Assembly (NCBI GenBank): GCA_025363375.1
Contig: JANYDZ010000491.1
Span: 1-11,197, forward strand
DNA: 11,197 nucleotides
Source: Hyphomicrobiales bacterium
GTDB taxonomy: Bacteria; Pseudomonadota; Alphaproteobacteria; Rhizobiales; Beijerinckiaceae
Direction of reading: 5' to 3'
Under the pieces are notes generated by a model. That model was given only the letters and a program-made list of their open reading frames with translations. It searched no databases and was not told the DNA's origin. Both the position numbers and the translations under genes were made by a program. Positions 1 through 6,990 of the stretch are shown here, piece by piece (position 1 is the first letter of the stretch; each line of letters starts with the position of its first letter).

Positions 1-164
1 TCGTGTCGCAGGAAAGCCGCGACAACCGGCTCATGGAAGCCGAGAAGAAGGCCGCCTCGCTGCCGCCCAAACTGACCGTGCCGATGATCATTTTCTTTCT
101 GCCGGTTCTGTTCTGCGTGATTCTGACGCCGGCCATCATCCAGGTGACGGCGGTGACGGGGTAA
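1..164 (+). CDS. tadC: TadC-like type II secretion F family protein, C-terminal end (partial)
   Basis: Only the last 53 codons are present, reading from base 3 to the TAA at 162-164; the 5' part lies outside the window. The tail has a charged cytoplasmic helix (LMEAEKKAASLPPKL) followed by one strongly hydrophobic membrane segment (roughly VPMIIFFLPVLFCVILTPA) and a short end. This is the usual C-terminus of TadC/GspF-type inner-membrane platform proteins of the Tad/Cpa (Flp) pilus machine, where TadB and TadC assemble with the TadA ATPase to push pilin out. The convergent TPR lipoprotein next door fits a tad locus, which supports TadC over a general GspF protein. The assignment rests on a short tail and context, so the exact paralogue (TadB or TadC) is less sure than the family. 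Confidence 0.72.
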   Translation, partial: VSQESRDNRLMEAEKKAASLPPKLTVPMIIFFLPVLFCVILTPAIIQVTAVTG

Positions 165-224
165 GCGCGGCGACAAGTCCACGGCGTCCGACGCTGATCG
201 ATTCGCTGGTTTGTCCGGGTCGCC

Positions 225-1154
225 CTAGCGCGGCGCGACCGCCAGTTCGATCGGCGCGTTTGTCGCCGGCCCGGCGACGACCCGTTGACGCGCGCGCGCG
301 GGCTTGCTGGCGGCGGGTTGCGGCTTGCGTCCGTCCAGCGTTTGCAGATCCCGCCAGGTGTTCGACTGGGCGATCATGCGCCGGATGGTCGCGACGTTTT
401 GCGCCGCTTGCGCTGGCGGCAGGTCGCGCGACGATACCGCTTCGGCCTCGGTGAACTTGCCTTGCAGGGCCAGAACGAGCGCCAGGTTCTGCCGCACCCT
501 GCTGTCCGCCGCCGGATGCTGGACCGCGTCCCGCAGCGTTTGTTCGGCCATCGGCAATTGTTTCGACAGGGCGTAGGAGAGGCCAAGATTCGACAAGATT
601 GAAGGTTCGCCGGGATTGATTTTGAGCGCGGTGTGATAATAGTTCTGCGCCGTCGCGTGGTCGCCCATCTGGTCGGCGATCGAGCCCTGCGCGGAGAGGA
701 TGGACCAGTTGGGCCGCTCCTGCGTGTGGGCCCGCGACAGAACTTCCGTGGCTTCCTCGAAACGGCCGGCGTCCGCCAGCGCCTTGCCATAATTGCCGAG
801 GACTTCCATGTCGTTCGGCATCTTGATGGCGATCTGCCGCATCACCGCGGCCGCCTGATCGAATTGCGTGAGCGCGCGCAAGGCCCGCGCATAATTGATC
901 GCCGCGGCCTTGTCGCCCTGATTGGCATCGAACTTGCGGCCCCATTGTTCTGAATATTGGCGCAGCGCCGCGTCCGATTGGGGCAGAACGCTATCGGTTT
1001 TGCTTATCGAGCCCGTCACGTCGCCGAGACCGACGCTCTTGCAACCGCCCAGCGTCAGGCCAACGAGCGCCAGCGCCAGCGCGGTTCGGGCGCGCGCGCG
1101 CCGTTGCAACACGGGAGGCCGCGCGGAAAAGAGAGAGCGATCTGGACAGGTCAT
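225..1154 (-). CDS. tadD: TadD-like TPR lipoprotein (Flp/Tad pilus assembly)
   Basis: A 309-residue protein with a basic N-terminus, a hydrophobic stretch at residues 24-37 and a lipobox LGGC with the lipid-modified Cys at 38, so it is a predicted lipoprotein. Residues about 82-247 form some four or five tetratricopeptide repeats, seen as repeated A-x-x-Y/L-x-x-A...A-x-x-x-x-P patterns (for example NYGKALADAGRFEEA near 121 and AQNYYHTALKINP near 169). The C-terminal 60 residues are rich in Ala, Pro and Arg and look disordered. TadD proteins of this size and layout are lipoproteins needed for Tad pilus assembly, and the tadC end lies only 60 bases away, but on the opposite strand. The ATG at 1154 has no clear Shine-Dalgarno. 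GTG or TTG starts at codons 15-16 would still keep the signal peptide, so the exact start is uncertain. Confidence 0.8.
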   Translation of the reverse strand: MTCPDRSLFSARPPVLQRRARARTALALALVGLTLGGCKSVGLGDVTGSISKTDSVLPQSDAALRQYSEQWGRKFDANQGDKAAAINYARALRALTQFDQAAAVMRQIAIKMPNDMEVLGNYGKALADAGRFEEATEVLSRAHTQERPNWSILSAQGSIADQMGDHATAQNYYHTALKINPGEPSILSNLGLSYALSKQLPMAEQTLRDAVQHPAADSRVRQNLALVLALQGKFTEAEAVSSRDLPPAQAAQNVATIRRMIAQSNTWRDLQTLDGRKPQPAASKPARARQRVVAGPATNAPIELAVAPR

Positions 1155-1203
1155 GAACCGACGCTTGTTTTGGCCCGGCTCTTTCGGGGCCTTGGAGGTT
1201 TCA

Positions 1204-1218
1204 GCAATAAATGGTTAA
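1204..1218 (-). promoter_or_regulatory. possible CtrA-type binding site upstream of the TadD-like gene
   Basis: Read on the - strand, this AT-rich patch gives TTAACCATTTATTGC, which matches the CtrA pattern TTAA-N7-TTAA fully in the first half and partly in the second (TTGC). A second TTAAC half-motif lies at 1232-1236 on the + strand. The patch stands out in the GC-rich surroundings and sits 50-64 bases before the tadD start in the divergent gap shared with the aminopeptidase. Pilus genes are CtrA targets in Caulobacter, which makes this plausible, but short AT motifs occur by chance and no spacing to a promoter can be shown. Confidence 0.3.
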
Positions 1219-1265
1219 CCCTAATGGAACCTTAACGCGGTCACTGTGAAAGCCTGGAGCCCCTG

Positions 1266-2663
1266 ATGTCCAAACGTCCTGTCGCCGCGCGCCGCCGCGC
1301 GGTCCCCATCTGGTTTGTCGCGAAAAACAACCTGCGGGACGTTCTGGCGGGGCTGCCGAAATGCGCTTCGGCTTTTGCCGTCGCGAACGGTTTCGAGCCG
1401 ACGGCGGGCCGGCATCTTGTATTGCCCGGCGACGACGGCGCCGTTGCCTGCGTTTTGTTCGGCATTGAACCGCAGGACGCGAAATTCATCGATCCCTTGC
1501 TGGCCGGCAAGCTCGCGACGGTTTTGCCTGAAGGAGATTATTGTTTCGCCAACGCGACCCATGGCGGCGCGGACGGCCTCGCGAGCGCCGCCGTTGGTTT
1601 TGGCCTCTCCGCCTATCGGTTTCAGCGCTACCGAAAATCTTCGGCCAGACAGCCGCGCCTCGCGACGCCCGAAGGCGTCGACGGCAAACGCGTCGCGCGC
1701 ATCGTCGAGGCGCTGTCCATGGCGCGCGATCTCGTCAACACGCCGGCGAACGACATGGGGCCGCCCGCGCTGGAGAAGGCCGCGCTGGCGCTCGCCAAAC
1801 GCTACGGCGCGAAAGCTTCCGTCGTCAGGGGCGAGGCGCTGCTGAAGAAGAACTTTCCGCTTGTTCACGCCGTGGGAAAGGCCGCCCTCGAAGCGCCGCG
1901 GCTGGTTGATTTCACGTGGGGCAATCCGCGCGCGCCGAAAGTGACGCTGGTGGGCAAGGGCGTTTGTTTCGACACCGGCGGTCTCGACATCAAGCCGTCA
2001 AGCGCCATGGCGCTGATGAAAAAGGACATGGCGGGCGCGGCCACTGCGATGGCGCTGGCGCGCATGATCATGGATGCGAAACTGCCGGTGCGTCTGCGCG
2101 TGCTGCTGCCGATTGTTGAGAACGCCATCGCCGGCGCGGCGTTTCGCCCGGGCGATATCTATCCCAGCCGCAAGGGCCTTACCGTCGAGATTGGCAACAC
2201 CGACGCCGAAGGAAGGCTCATTCTGGCCGACGCGCTCGCGCTGGCGGACGAGGAATCGCCCGAACTCCTGTTCGATTTCGCCACCCTGACGGGCGCCGCC
2301 CGCACCGCCATGGGGCCGGACATCGCGCCCTTCTACACGATGGACGATTCGCTTGCCGGCGAACTGGCGAAATCCTGCATGGCGATCAACGACCCCGTCT
2401 GGCGCCTGCCCCTGTGGGAGCCCTACGACGCCTGGCTCGACGGCAAGATATCGACGCTCAACAACATCGCCAGCGGTCCCTTCGCCGGCTCCATTGTCGC
2501 GGCCCTGTTTCTGCGCCGCTTTGTCGAGAAGACAAAAGGCTGGGCGCATTTCGACATCTACGGCTGGAACGCCGCGACGCGGCCTGGAAAGCCGGAAGGC
2601 GGCGACGCGCAGACCGCGCGCCTGCTGTACGATCTGCTGGAAAGGCGTTATGCGCGGGGGTGA
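1266..2663 (+). CDS. leucyl aminopeptidase family protein (peptidase M17)
   Basis: A 465-residue cytosolic metallo-aminopeptidase that removes N-terminal residues from peptides. The M17 signature NTDAEGRL is at 311-318. All expected active-site residues align with E. coli PepA at a constant offset of 39: metal ligands Lys231, Asp236, Asp254, Asp313 and Glu315, plus catalytic Lys243 and Arg317. It should therefore be active, probably with two divalent metal ions in a hexamer. It is shorter than E. coli PepA (503 residues) because the N-terminal domain is smaller, as in the second M17 paralogue I recall many alphaproteobacteria having, so I do not call it pepA outright. The ATG at 1266 follows GGAG (1256-1259) at good spacing. 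It is the first gene of a + strand group with an MFS transporter, a MarR regulator and an NlpC/P60 peptidase. Confidence 0.93.
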   Translation: MSKRPVAARRRAVPIWFVAKNNLRDVLAGLPKCASAFAVANGFEPTAGRHLVLPGDDGAVACVLFGIEPQDAKFIDPLLAGKLATVLPEGDYCFANATHGGADGLASAAVGFGLSAYRFQRYRKSSARQPRLATPEGVDGKRVARIVEALSMARDLVNTPANDMGPPALEKAALALAKRYGAKASVVRGEALLKKNFPLVHAVGKAALEAPRLVDFTWGNPRAPKVTLVGKGVCFDTGGLDIKPSSAMALMKKDMAGAATAMALARMIMDAKLPVRLRVLLPIVENAIAGAAFRPGDIYPSRKGLTVEIGNTDAEGRLILADALALADEESPELLFDFATLTGAARTAMGPDIAPFYTMDDSLAGELAKSCMAINDPVWRLPLWEPYDAWLDGKISTLNNIASGPFAGSIVAALFLRRFVEKTKGWAHFDIYGWNAATRPGKPEGGDAQTARLLYDLLERRYARG

Positions 2664-2689
2664 GTCCCACCCCTTGAGGTCGCGTAAAC

Positions 2690-3892
2690 ATGGAGGCAGT
2701 CGCCCCACGGCAAGCCCGGGCGCCGCGCGGCGTTGATTGGCGCCTCTTCGCGCCGCTGATCCTGCACGGCGTAATGGTGCAGACGCTGACGGGAATGTTG
2801 CGCGTCACCACCTCCTATCGCTGTCTTGAACTCGAATTGCCTGTTGTCTGGCTGGGCGCCATTTCCGCGACTTTCGCGCTGCTGCCGGTTTTCCTCGCCG
2901 TCTTCGTCGGGCGCTACATCGACCGCGGCCACGACGCGCAGGCCACGCGCATCGGCTCGGCCCTGATGCTGGCGGGCGCGGTCGGCCTGCGGTTTTTTGC
3001 GCCCACGGCGGCGCTCGTTCTGGCCTTCACCGCGCTGCTCGGCATTGGCCATCTCTATCTCATGGCTTCGCATCAGATGCTGTGCGTGCGCGCGGCGGGG
3101 GACAGCAACCGCGACGCCATGTTCGGCAATTTCCTCATCGCCAACGGCATCGGGCAGGGGCTCGGCCCGCTCGTAGTCGGCTGGATCGGCGGCGGCGCGC
3201 TGGTGCCGCAAACCCTGCCGCTGTTTTCCGTCGGCCTCGCCGCGGCCGCGATTTCGTTCGTGATCTCGCTCGGCATTCCCTCGGCGCGCGCCGCGCCCGG
3301 CGACGTCAGAAGCCGCGCGCCCTTTCCGGTGGGCGACCTGCTTCGCATTCCCGGCTTCGTCGTCACCATGATCGCCAGCATCATCACCATCACGGCGCAG
3401 GATCTCATCGTGATCTACCTGCCGCTGCTGGGCGCCGAACGCGGCATCGACGTCGGTCATATCGGCGCGATTCTCACGGCGCGCTCGGCGGCCGCCATCG
3501 TTTCGCGCATTTTCTACGCCCGCCTCGTGACGGGCGTCGGCCGCGTCCCCCTGACCTTGTGGAGCATGTGCCTGTCCGGCGCCGCCTACGCCTCGCTGGG
3601 CGCGTTGCCTTCGCTGCCGCTCATGTATGCGGCGGCGGCGGTTCTGGGTCTGGGCCTCGGCGTCGCCACAACCCTGAGCCTCACCAGCATTCTCGACCTC
3701 GCGCCGGTAACCGCGCGCGCCACGGCTCTGTCGCTGCGCATCACCGGCAATCGGGTGGGGCAGGTTTCGTTGCCGTTTCTGGCCTCGCTTGTCGCCGCCG
3801 CGGCGGGCGCGCCCGGCGTGCTGGCGGTCGTCGGCGGAGGCTTGATCGTATCGGCGATTTGCGTCCGCGTCGTGCGCGGCTCCGGCGAATAA
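2690..3892 (+). CDS. MFS transporter
   Basis: A 400-residue polytopic membrane protein with about 12 hydrophobic segments in two halves, joined by a polar loop near residues 198-217. Between predicted helices 2 and 3 is a motif A-like GRYIDRG (74-80), typical of the major facilitator superfamily. A Gly/Pro-rich stretch GQGLGPLVVGWIGGG (155-169) resembles the antiporter motif C of helix 5, which leans toward efflux or exchange, though this is weak evidence. The substrate cannot be told. The start at 2690 lies 26 bases after the aminopeptidase stop, with TTGAGG ten bases before the ATG, and no terminator is visible between them, so the two genes are probably cotranscribed. A long antisense frame covers the same bases but has no protein-like features. 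Confidence 0.88.
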   Translation: MEAVAPRQARAPRGVDWRLFAPLILHGVMVQTLTGMLRVTTSYRCLELELPVVWLGAISATFALLPVFLAVFVGRYIDRGHDAQATRIGSALMLAGAVGLRFFAPTAALVLAFTALLGIGHLYLMASHQMLCVRAAGDSNRDAMFGNFLIANGIGQGLGPLVVGWIGGGALVPQTLPLFSVGLAAAAISFVISLGIPSARAAPGDVRSRAPFPVGDLLRIPGFVVTMIASIITITAQDLIVIYLPLLGAERGIDVGHIGAILTARSAAAIVSRIFYARLVTGVGRVPLTLWSMCLSGAAYASLGALPSLPLMYAAAAVLGLGLGVATTLSLTSILDLAPVTARATALSLRITGNRVGQVSLPFLASLVAAAAGAPGVLAVVGGGLIVSAICVRVVRGSGE

Positions 3893-3962
3893 AGTCCCGC
3901 CTTGAAACCCGCAACGAAACAGGCGAATAATCCGGCTCCGAAACGAGGGCCGTGACGGTGGA

Positions 3963-4334
3963 GTGCGCGTTGTGGGAGTCGAGGTCAAACCCGATCAAGC
4001 CTTGCGCCTGCTGCACGAAGTCGCGCTCGGTCTCGTTCGCGAGGCCAGGCCGGGGGATATGCCCGACTTTACCTTGCGGCAACTGGCGATCCTGCTCACG
4101 GTCTACCTTGAGCATCCCCCCCATACCGTGCGCGGCCTTGCCAAAAAGCTCGGCGTGACCAAACCTGTCGTCACCCGCGCTCTTGATTCCATGGGCAAGC
4201 AGGAAATCATCGCGCGCCGTCGCGACGAAGCGGACCGTCGCAACGTGATTGTCCAGCGCACCGTCAGGGGCGCGCTCTATATTGAAACCCTCGGCGATCT
4301 CGTCATCGCCAAAGCAAAGGCGCTGCCGGCATGA
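3963..4334 (+). CDS. MarR-family winged-helix transcriptional regulator
   Basis: A small (123-residue) DNA-binding protein. Residues about 38-110 form a winged helix-turn-helix: helix LRQLAILLTVYLE, then TVRGLAKKLGV (55-65), recognition helix TKPVVTRALDSMGKQ (66-80) and a basic wing with D91-R92-R93, the charged wing motif seen in MarR proteins. It is shorter than the usual 140-150 residues, mainly in the C-terminal dimerisation helices. I take GTG at 3963 as start. GTG at 3972, nine bases after GGTGGAG, is an equally reasonable start and would drop three residues. Its stop overlaps the start of the NlpC/P60 gene (ATGA, 4331-4334), so the two are translationally coupled. It may control this cluster; the ligand is unknown. 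Confidence 0.85.
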   Translation: MRVVGVEVKPDQALRLLHEVALGLVREARPGDMPDFTLRQLAILLTVYLEHPPHTVRGLAKKLGVTKPVVTRALDSMGKQEIIARRRDEADRRNVIVQRTVRGALYIETLGDLVIAKAKALPA

Positions 4335-5194
4335 CCGGGATATTCGACAGACGCACAACGCCCGCGCGTCCCGATCTCGCGGCCGAATTCCTGCGCGGCA
4401 AGGTGGAGGCCGGGCGGTTCGTCGCGGGCCGGTCCATGCGCGTTGTGGAAGAGGCCGTCGCTCTGCGCGCCGCGCCGCGCCGCGATCAATGCATCGATAC
4501 GCAATTGCTCTACGGCGAACGCGCGACGGTCTACGAGGTTGACGAGGAAGGCTGGGCCTGGGCGCAATCCCACGACGATTCCTATGTCGGCTATTTGCCC
4601 GCCGAAGCCCTGCGCGAGGAAGATCGCGCGCCGACCCATCGCGTGCGCGCGCCGCGCACCTTCGTCTATCCCGAGCCCGACATGAAAACGCCCGCCGTCA
4701 TGGCCTTGCCGATGGGCGCGCAAGTGAGCGTCGCTGCCATGCGCGGCGCCTTCGCGGCGGTGGCCGGCCTCGGTTTTGTCTGGGCGGAACATCTGGCGGC
4801 GCGCGGCGATTTCGAAAGCGATTTCGCCGCCGTCGCCGAACGCTTTCTCAATGTTCCCTATCTCTGGGGCGGCAAGACTTTTGCGGGTCTCGATTGCTCG
4901 GGGCTTGTGCAGATTTCTCTTGCCGCATGCGGCGTAGCCTCGCCGCGCGACACGGATATGATGGCCGCCGGGCTTGGCGCGGACATTTCCATTGGCGGCG
5001 ATCTCGCGGGCCTGCGGCGCGGCGACCTCGTTTTCTGGAAGGGCCACATTGGAATCATGCGCGACGCCGAAACACTCCTGCACGCCAATGGCCATCACAT
5101 GATGACGGCGTCTGAGCCGCTCAAAGCGGCGCGCGAGCGCATACTCGCCAAATCCCACGGCGCCATCACAAAGTTTCGTCGTCTTTCTCCGTAA
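4331..5194 (+). CDS. NlpC/P60 (C40) peptidase with two SH3b-like domains
   Basis: A 287-residue cysteine peptidase. Residues about 36-97 and 104-157 look like two bacterial SH3 domains, and about 163-270 is the NlpC/P60 domain. The catalytic Cys189 sits in DCSG, His239 in GHIGIM and the third residue is His251. The 50 and 12 residue spacings are close to those of Bacillus YkfC-type enzymes, which cut between gamma-D-Glu and diaminopimelate in murein peptides. There is no signal peptide, so it probably acts in the cytosol on recycled peptides and not on the intact wall. The ATG overlaps the MarR stop by four bases and has no good Shine-Dalgarno of its own. With the M17 aminopeptidase upstream it could complete breakdown of imported muropeptides, which is inference. 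The family is certain and the substrate is not. Confidence 0.9.
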   Translation: MTGIFDRRTTPARPDLAAEFLRGKVEAGRFVAGRSMRVVEEAVALRAAPRRDQCIDTQLLYGERATVYEVDEEGWAWAQSHDDSYVGYLPAEALREEDRAPTHRVRAPRTFVYPEPDMKTPAVMALPMGAQVSVAAMRGAFAAVAGLGFVWAEHLAARGDFESDFAAVAERFLNVPYLWGGKTFAGLDCSGLVQISLAACGVASPRDTDMMAAGLGADISIGGDLAGLRRGDLVFWKGHIGIMRDAETLLHANGHHMMTASEPLKAARERILAKSHGAITKFRRLSP

Positions 5195-5202
5195 AATCAC
5201 CC

Positions 5203-5218
5203 TGTGCGGCGCCGCACA
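5203..5218. promoter_or_regulatory. 16-base perfect palindrome, possible operator
   Basis: TGTGCGGCGCCGCACA is a perfect inverted repeat with no spacer, 9 bases after the NlpC/P60 stop and 80 bases before the small exported protein gene. As a hairpin it would have a six-pair stem and a four-base loop. It lacks a following T run, so it is a poor Rho-independent terminator. It could be a dimeric regulator operator for the downstream gene. GC-rich palindromes also occur by chance here. Confidence 0.3.
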
Positions 5219-5297
5219 TCGCCGCGGTCGGGACGCGCCTATTCTCTCCTCATCGCTGATCGAGATCGACGGCGAAACGAACACAGGAGAGCCGATC

Positions 5298-5561
5298 ATG
5301 AGCAACGCCCGCAAGACCCTCGCCGCCGCCCTCGCCGCCCTCGCCCTGGGCCTGTCCATCGCCGCGACCTCGTCGCCCGCCGAAGCCCGTTATGGCCGCA
5401 ACGCCGCTCTCTTCGGCGCCCTGGCTGTCGGCGCCCTTGCCGCCGGCGCGATCGCTTCAGGCGCATATGCGGCTCCCGCCGATTGCTATATCGAGCGCCG
5501 CGCCGTCACCAACCGCTGGGGCGACATCGTCGGTTATCGCCGCGTCCGCGTCTGCGACTGA
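5298..5561 (+). CDS. small exported protein with a C-terminal Cys pair, function unknown
   Basis: An 87-residue protein of unknown function. Residues 1-30 form a classical Sec signal peptide (basic NARK, then an Ala/Leu core) with a likely cut after AEA at 30. A second hydrophobic Ala/Gly stretch (36-59) could anchor it in a membrane or pack in the folded protein. The C-terminal 27 residues carry Cys63 and Cys86 around a polar, aromatic and basic segment (RWGDIVGYRRVRV) and may form a disulfide in the periplasm. Similar short proteins ending in a GYRRVRVC-like motif are, from memory, common and uncharacterised in Hyphomicrobiales. AGGAG (5285-5289) lies eight bases before the ATG, a strong ribosome site. 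The gene stands alone, with its own 103-base leader and a strong hairpin after it. Confidence 0.78.
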   Translation: MSNARKTLAAALAALALGLSIAATSSPAEARYGRNAALFGALAVGALAAGAIASGAYAAPADCYIERRAVTNRWGDIVGYRRVRVCD

Positions 5562-5617
5562 TATTTTCCCCATCGACGTTGCCGCGGGGCCCTCTCCCTC
5601 ACGCAACGCCCGTCGAG

Positions 5618-5646
5618 AGCCTCCCGGGTCCCCCGCCCGGGAGGCT
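5618..5646. terminator. strong GC-rich hairpin between convergent genes, probable terminator
   Basis: AGCCTCCCGGG (5618-5628) pairs perfectly with CCCGGGAGGCT (5636-5646) across a seven-base loop. The + strand continues TTCGGCTGTTT, a weak T-rich tail. It lies 57 bases after the small exported gene stop and 25 bases past the deoA stop coming from the other side. It most likely ends the + strand transcript and may also stop the long - strand nucleoside operon, although the - strand tail (CTCGACGG) has no T run. Confidence 0.72.
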
Positions 5647-5670
5647 TTCGGCTGTTTGGGGGAGGCGGCT

Positions 5671-6987
5671 TCAGGCCACGCGCTCGATGACGGCGCTGGC
5701 CAACGCGGGCGCCGCCACGCCAATCGCGTAAGCCTTCGCCACCGTCCGCGCGGCGACATCGGCTCCCTCGGCCGTCCGCGCATGCACAACGCACAGCGCG
5801 TCTCCAGCCTCGGTCCGCGCGCCAATCCCCGCGAGCCCGGTTAGCCCCACCGCGTGGTCCACCGCGTCCCCGGGCCGCGTGCGCCCGCCGCCGAGGCTCA
5901 CAACCGCAATCCCGAGCGCCCGCGTGTCGATGGCGTGCACAAATCCCGCGCGCGGCGCCGGCACGCGAACCATGTGCGGCGCGCGCGGTAAAATCGCGTC
6001 GGGGCGCTCCATCAGATCGCGCGGCCCGCCGAGCGCCGCGACCATGCGCGCGAACCTTTCCGCCGCCGCGCCGGACTCAAGCGCCCGTGTCAGCCGCGCG
6101 CGCGCGTCATGCGCGTCGTCGGCGAGCTTGCCCAGCATCAGCATCTCCACGCCCAGCGCCAGCGTCACCGCGTGCAACCGCGCGTCGCGATGCTGGCCCG
6201 TGAGATAATCGATGGCGTTGCGCGCTTCGACGGCGTTGCCGGCGGCGCTGGCGAGCGGTTCGTTCATGTCGGTCAAGAGCGAAGCCGTCGGCAGGCCCGC
6301 CTCCGCCGCGACCCAGGCGAGCGATTGCGCCAGTTGCAGCGCGTCCCCGCGCGACGTCATGAAGGCGCCGTTGCCCGTTTTCACGTCCATCGCGAGACCA
6401 TCGAGCCCGGCCGCGAGCTTCTTCGACAGGATCGAGGCCGTGATGAGCGGTATGGACTCGACTGTCGCCGTCACGTCGCGGATGGCGTAGAGCCGCCCGT
6501 CAGCGGGCGCGAGGTCGCCGGTCTGCCCGATGATGGCGCAGCCGGTGTCTTTCAGCGCGCGCGCAAAAAGCGTCTCGGCTGGCGCTGTGTTGTACCCGGG
6601 AATGCTCTCCAGCTTGTCGAGCGTGCCGCCGGTATGGCCGAGGCCGCGCCCTGAAATCATCGGCACGAAGCCGCCGCAGGCCGCCACCATCGGCGCCAGC
6701 ATCAGGCTGACATTGTCGCCGACGCCGCCGGTGGAATGCTTGTCGAGAACCGGCCCTCCCAACGCGCGCGCGCGCCAATTCAGCACCTTGCCCGAATGCG
6801 CCATCGCCTGCGTAAGCGCCGCGCATTCGCCGCGCGACAGCCCGCGAAAAAACACCGCCATGGCGAAAGCAGCCGCCTGTTCCCCGGTCACGGAGCCTTC
6901 CGTCAGGCCGGCGATGAAGAACGATATCTCGGAATCGCCGAGCGCCTTGCCGTCGCGCTTGTTGCGGATGATCTCCTGCGGCAGCAT
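5671..6987 (-). CDS. deoA: thymidine phosphorylase
   Basis: A 438-residue enzyme, close to the 440 of E. coli DeoA, that splits thymidine or deoxyuridine with phosphate into the base and 2-deoxyribose 1-phosphate. The phosphate-site motif DKHSTGGVGD is at 82-91, and the family signature SGRGLGHTGGTLDKLESIPG begins at 112. Substrate residues Arg170, Ser185 and Lys189 sit one position before their E. coli counterparts, so the active site is intact. The N-terminus (LPQEIIRNKRDG) also matches E. coli, which supports the ATG at 6987. GGAGG eight bases upstream lies inside the deoC end, and only three bases separate deoC and deoA. It is the last gene of the nucleoside operon. Confidence 0.96.
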   Translation of the reverse strand: MLPQEIIRNKRDGKALGDSEISFFIAGLTEGSVTGEQAAAFAMAVFFRGLSRGECAALTQAMAHSGKVLNWRARALGGPVLDKHSTGGVGDNVSLMLAPMVAACGGFVPMISGRGLGHTGGTLDKLESIPGYNTAPAETLFARALKDTGCAIIGQTGDLAPADGRLYAIRDVTATVESIPLITASILSKKLAAGLDGLAMDVKTGNGAFMTSRGDALQLAQSLAWVAAEAGLPTASLLTDMNEPLASAAGNAVEARNAIDYLTGQHRDARLHAVTLALGVEMLMLGKLADDAHDARARLTRALESGAAAERFARMVAALGGPRDLMERPDAILPRAPHMVRVPAPRAGFVHAIDTRALGIAVVSLGGGRTRPGDAVDHAVGLTGLAGIGARTEAGDALCVVHARTAEGADVAARTVAKAYAIGVAAPALASAVIERVA

Positions 6988-6990
6988 GTT

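Noticed and set aside
165..224. Possible terminator between tadC and tadD
   Set aside because: Only short imperfect inverted repeats (GGCGAC/GTCGCC, GCG/CGC) without a T run could be found; not strong enough to call.
2648..3988. 446-codon open frame on the - strand across the MFS gene
   Set aside because: Its product is Arg/Gly/Asp-rich low-complexity sequence without domains. It is antisense to a clear membrane protein and is expected from high third-position GC.
4277..5359. 360-codon - strand open frame over the NlpC/P60 gene
   Set aside because: It is Arg/Ala-rich antisense sequence; the + strand frame has a full catalytic triad.
5204..5731. 175-codon + strand frame overlapping the small exported gene
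   Set aside because: It is nearly all Arg/Pro-rich in another frame, while the 5298 frame has a signal peptide and ribosome site.
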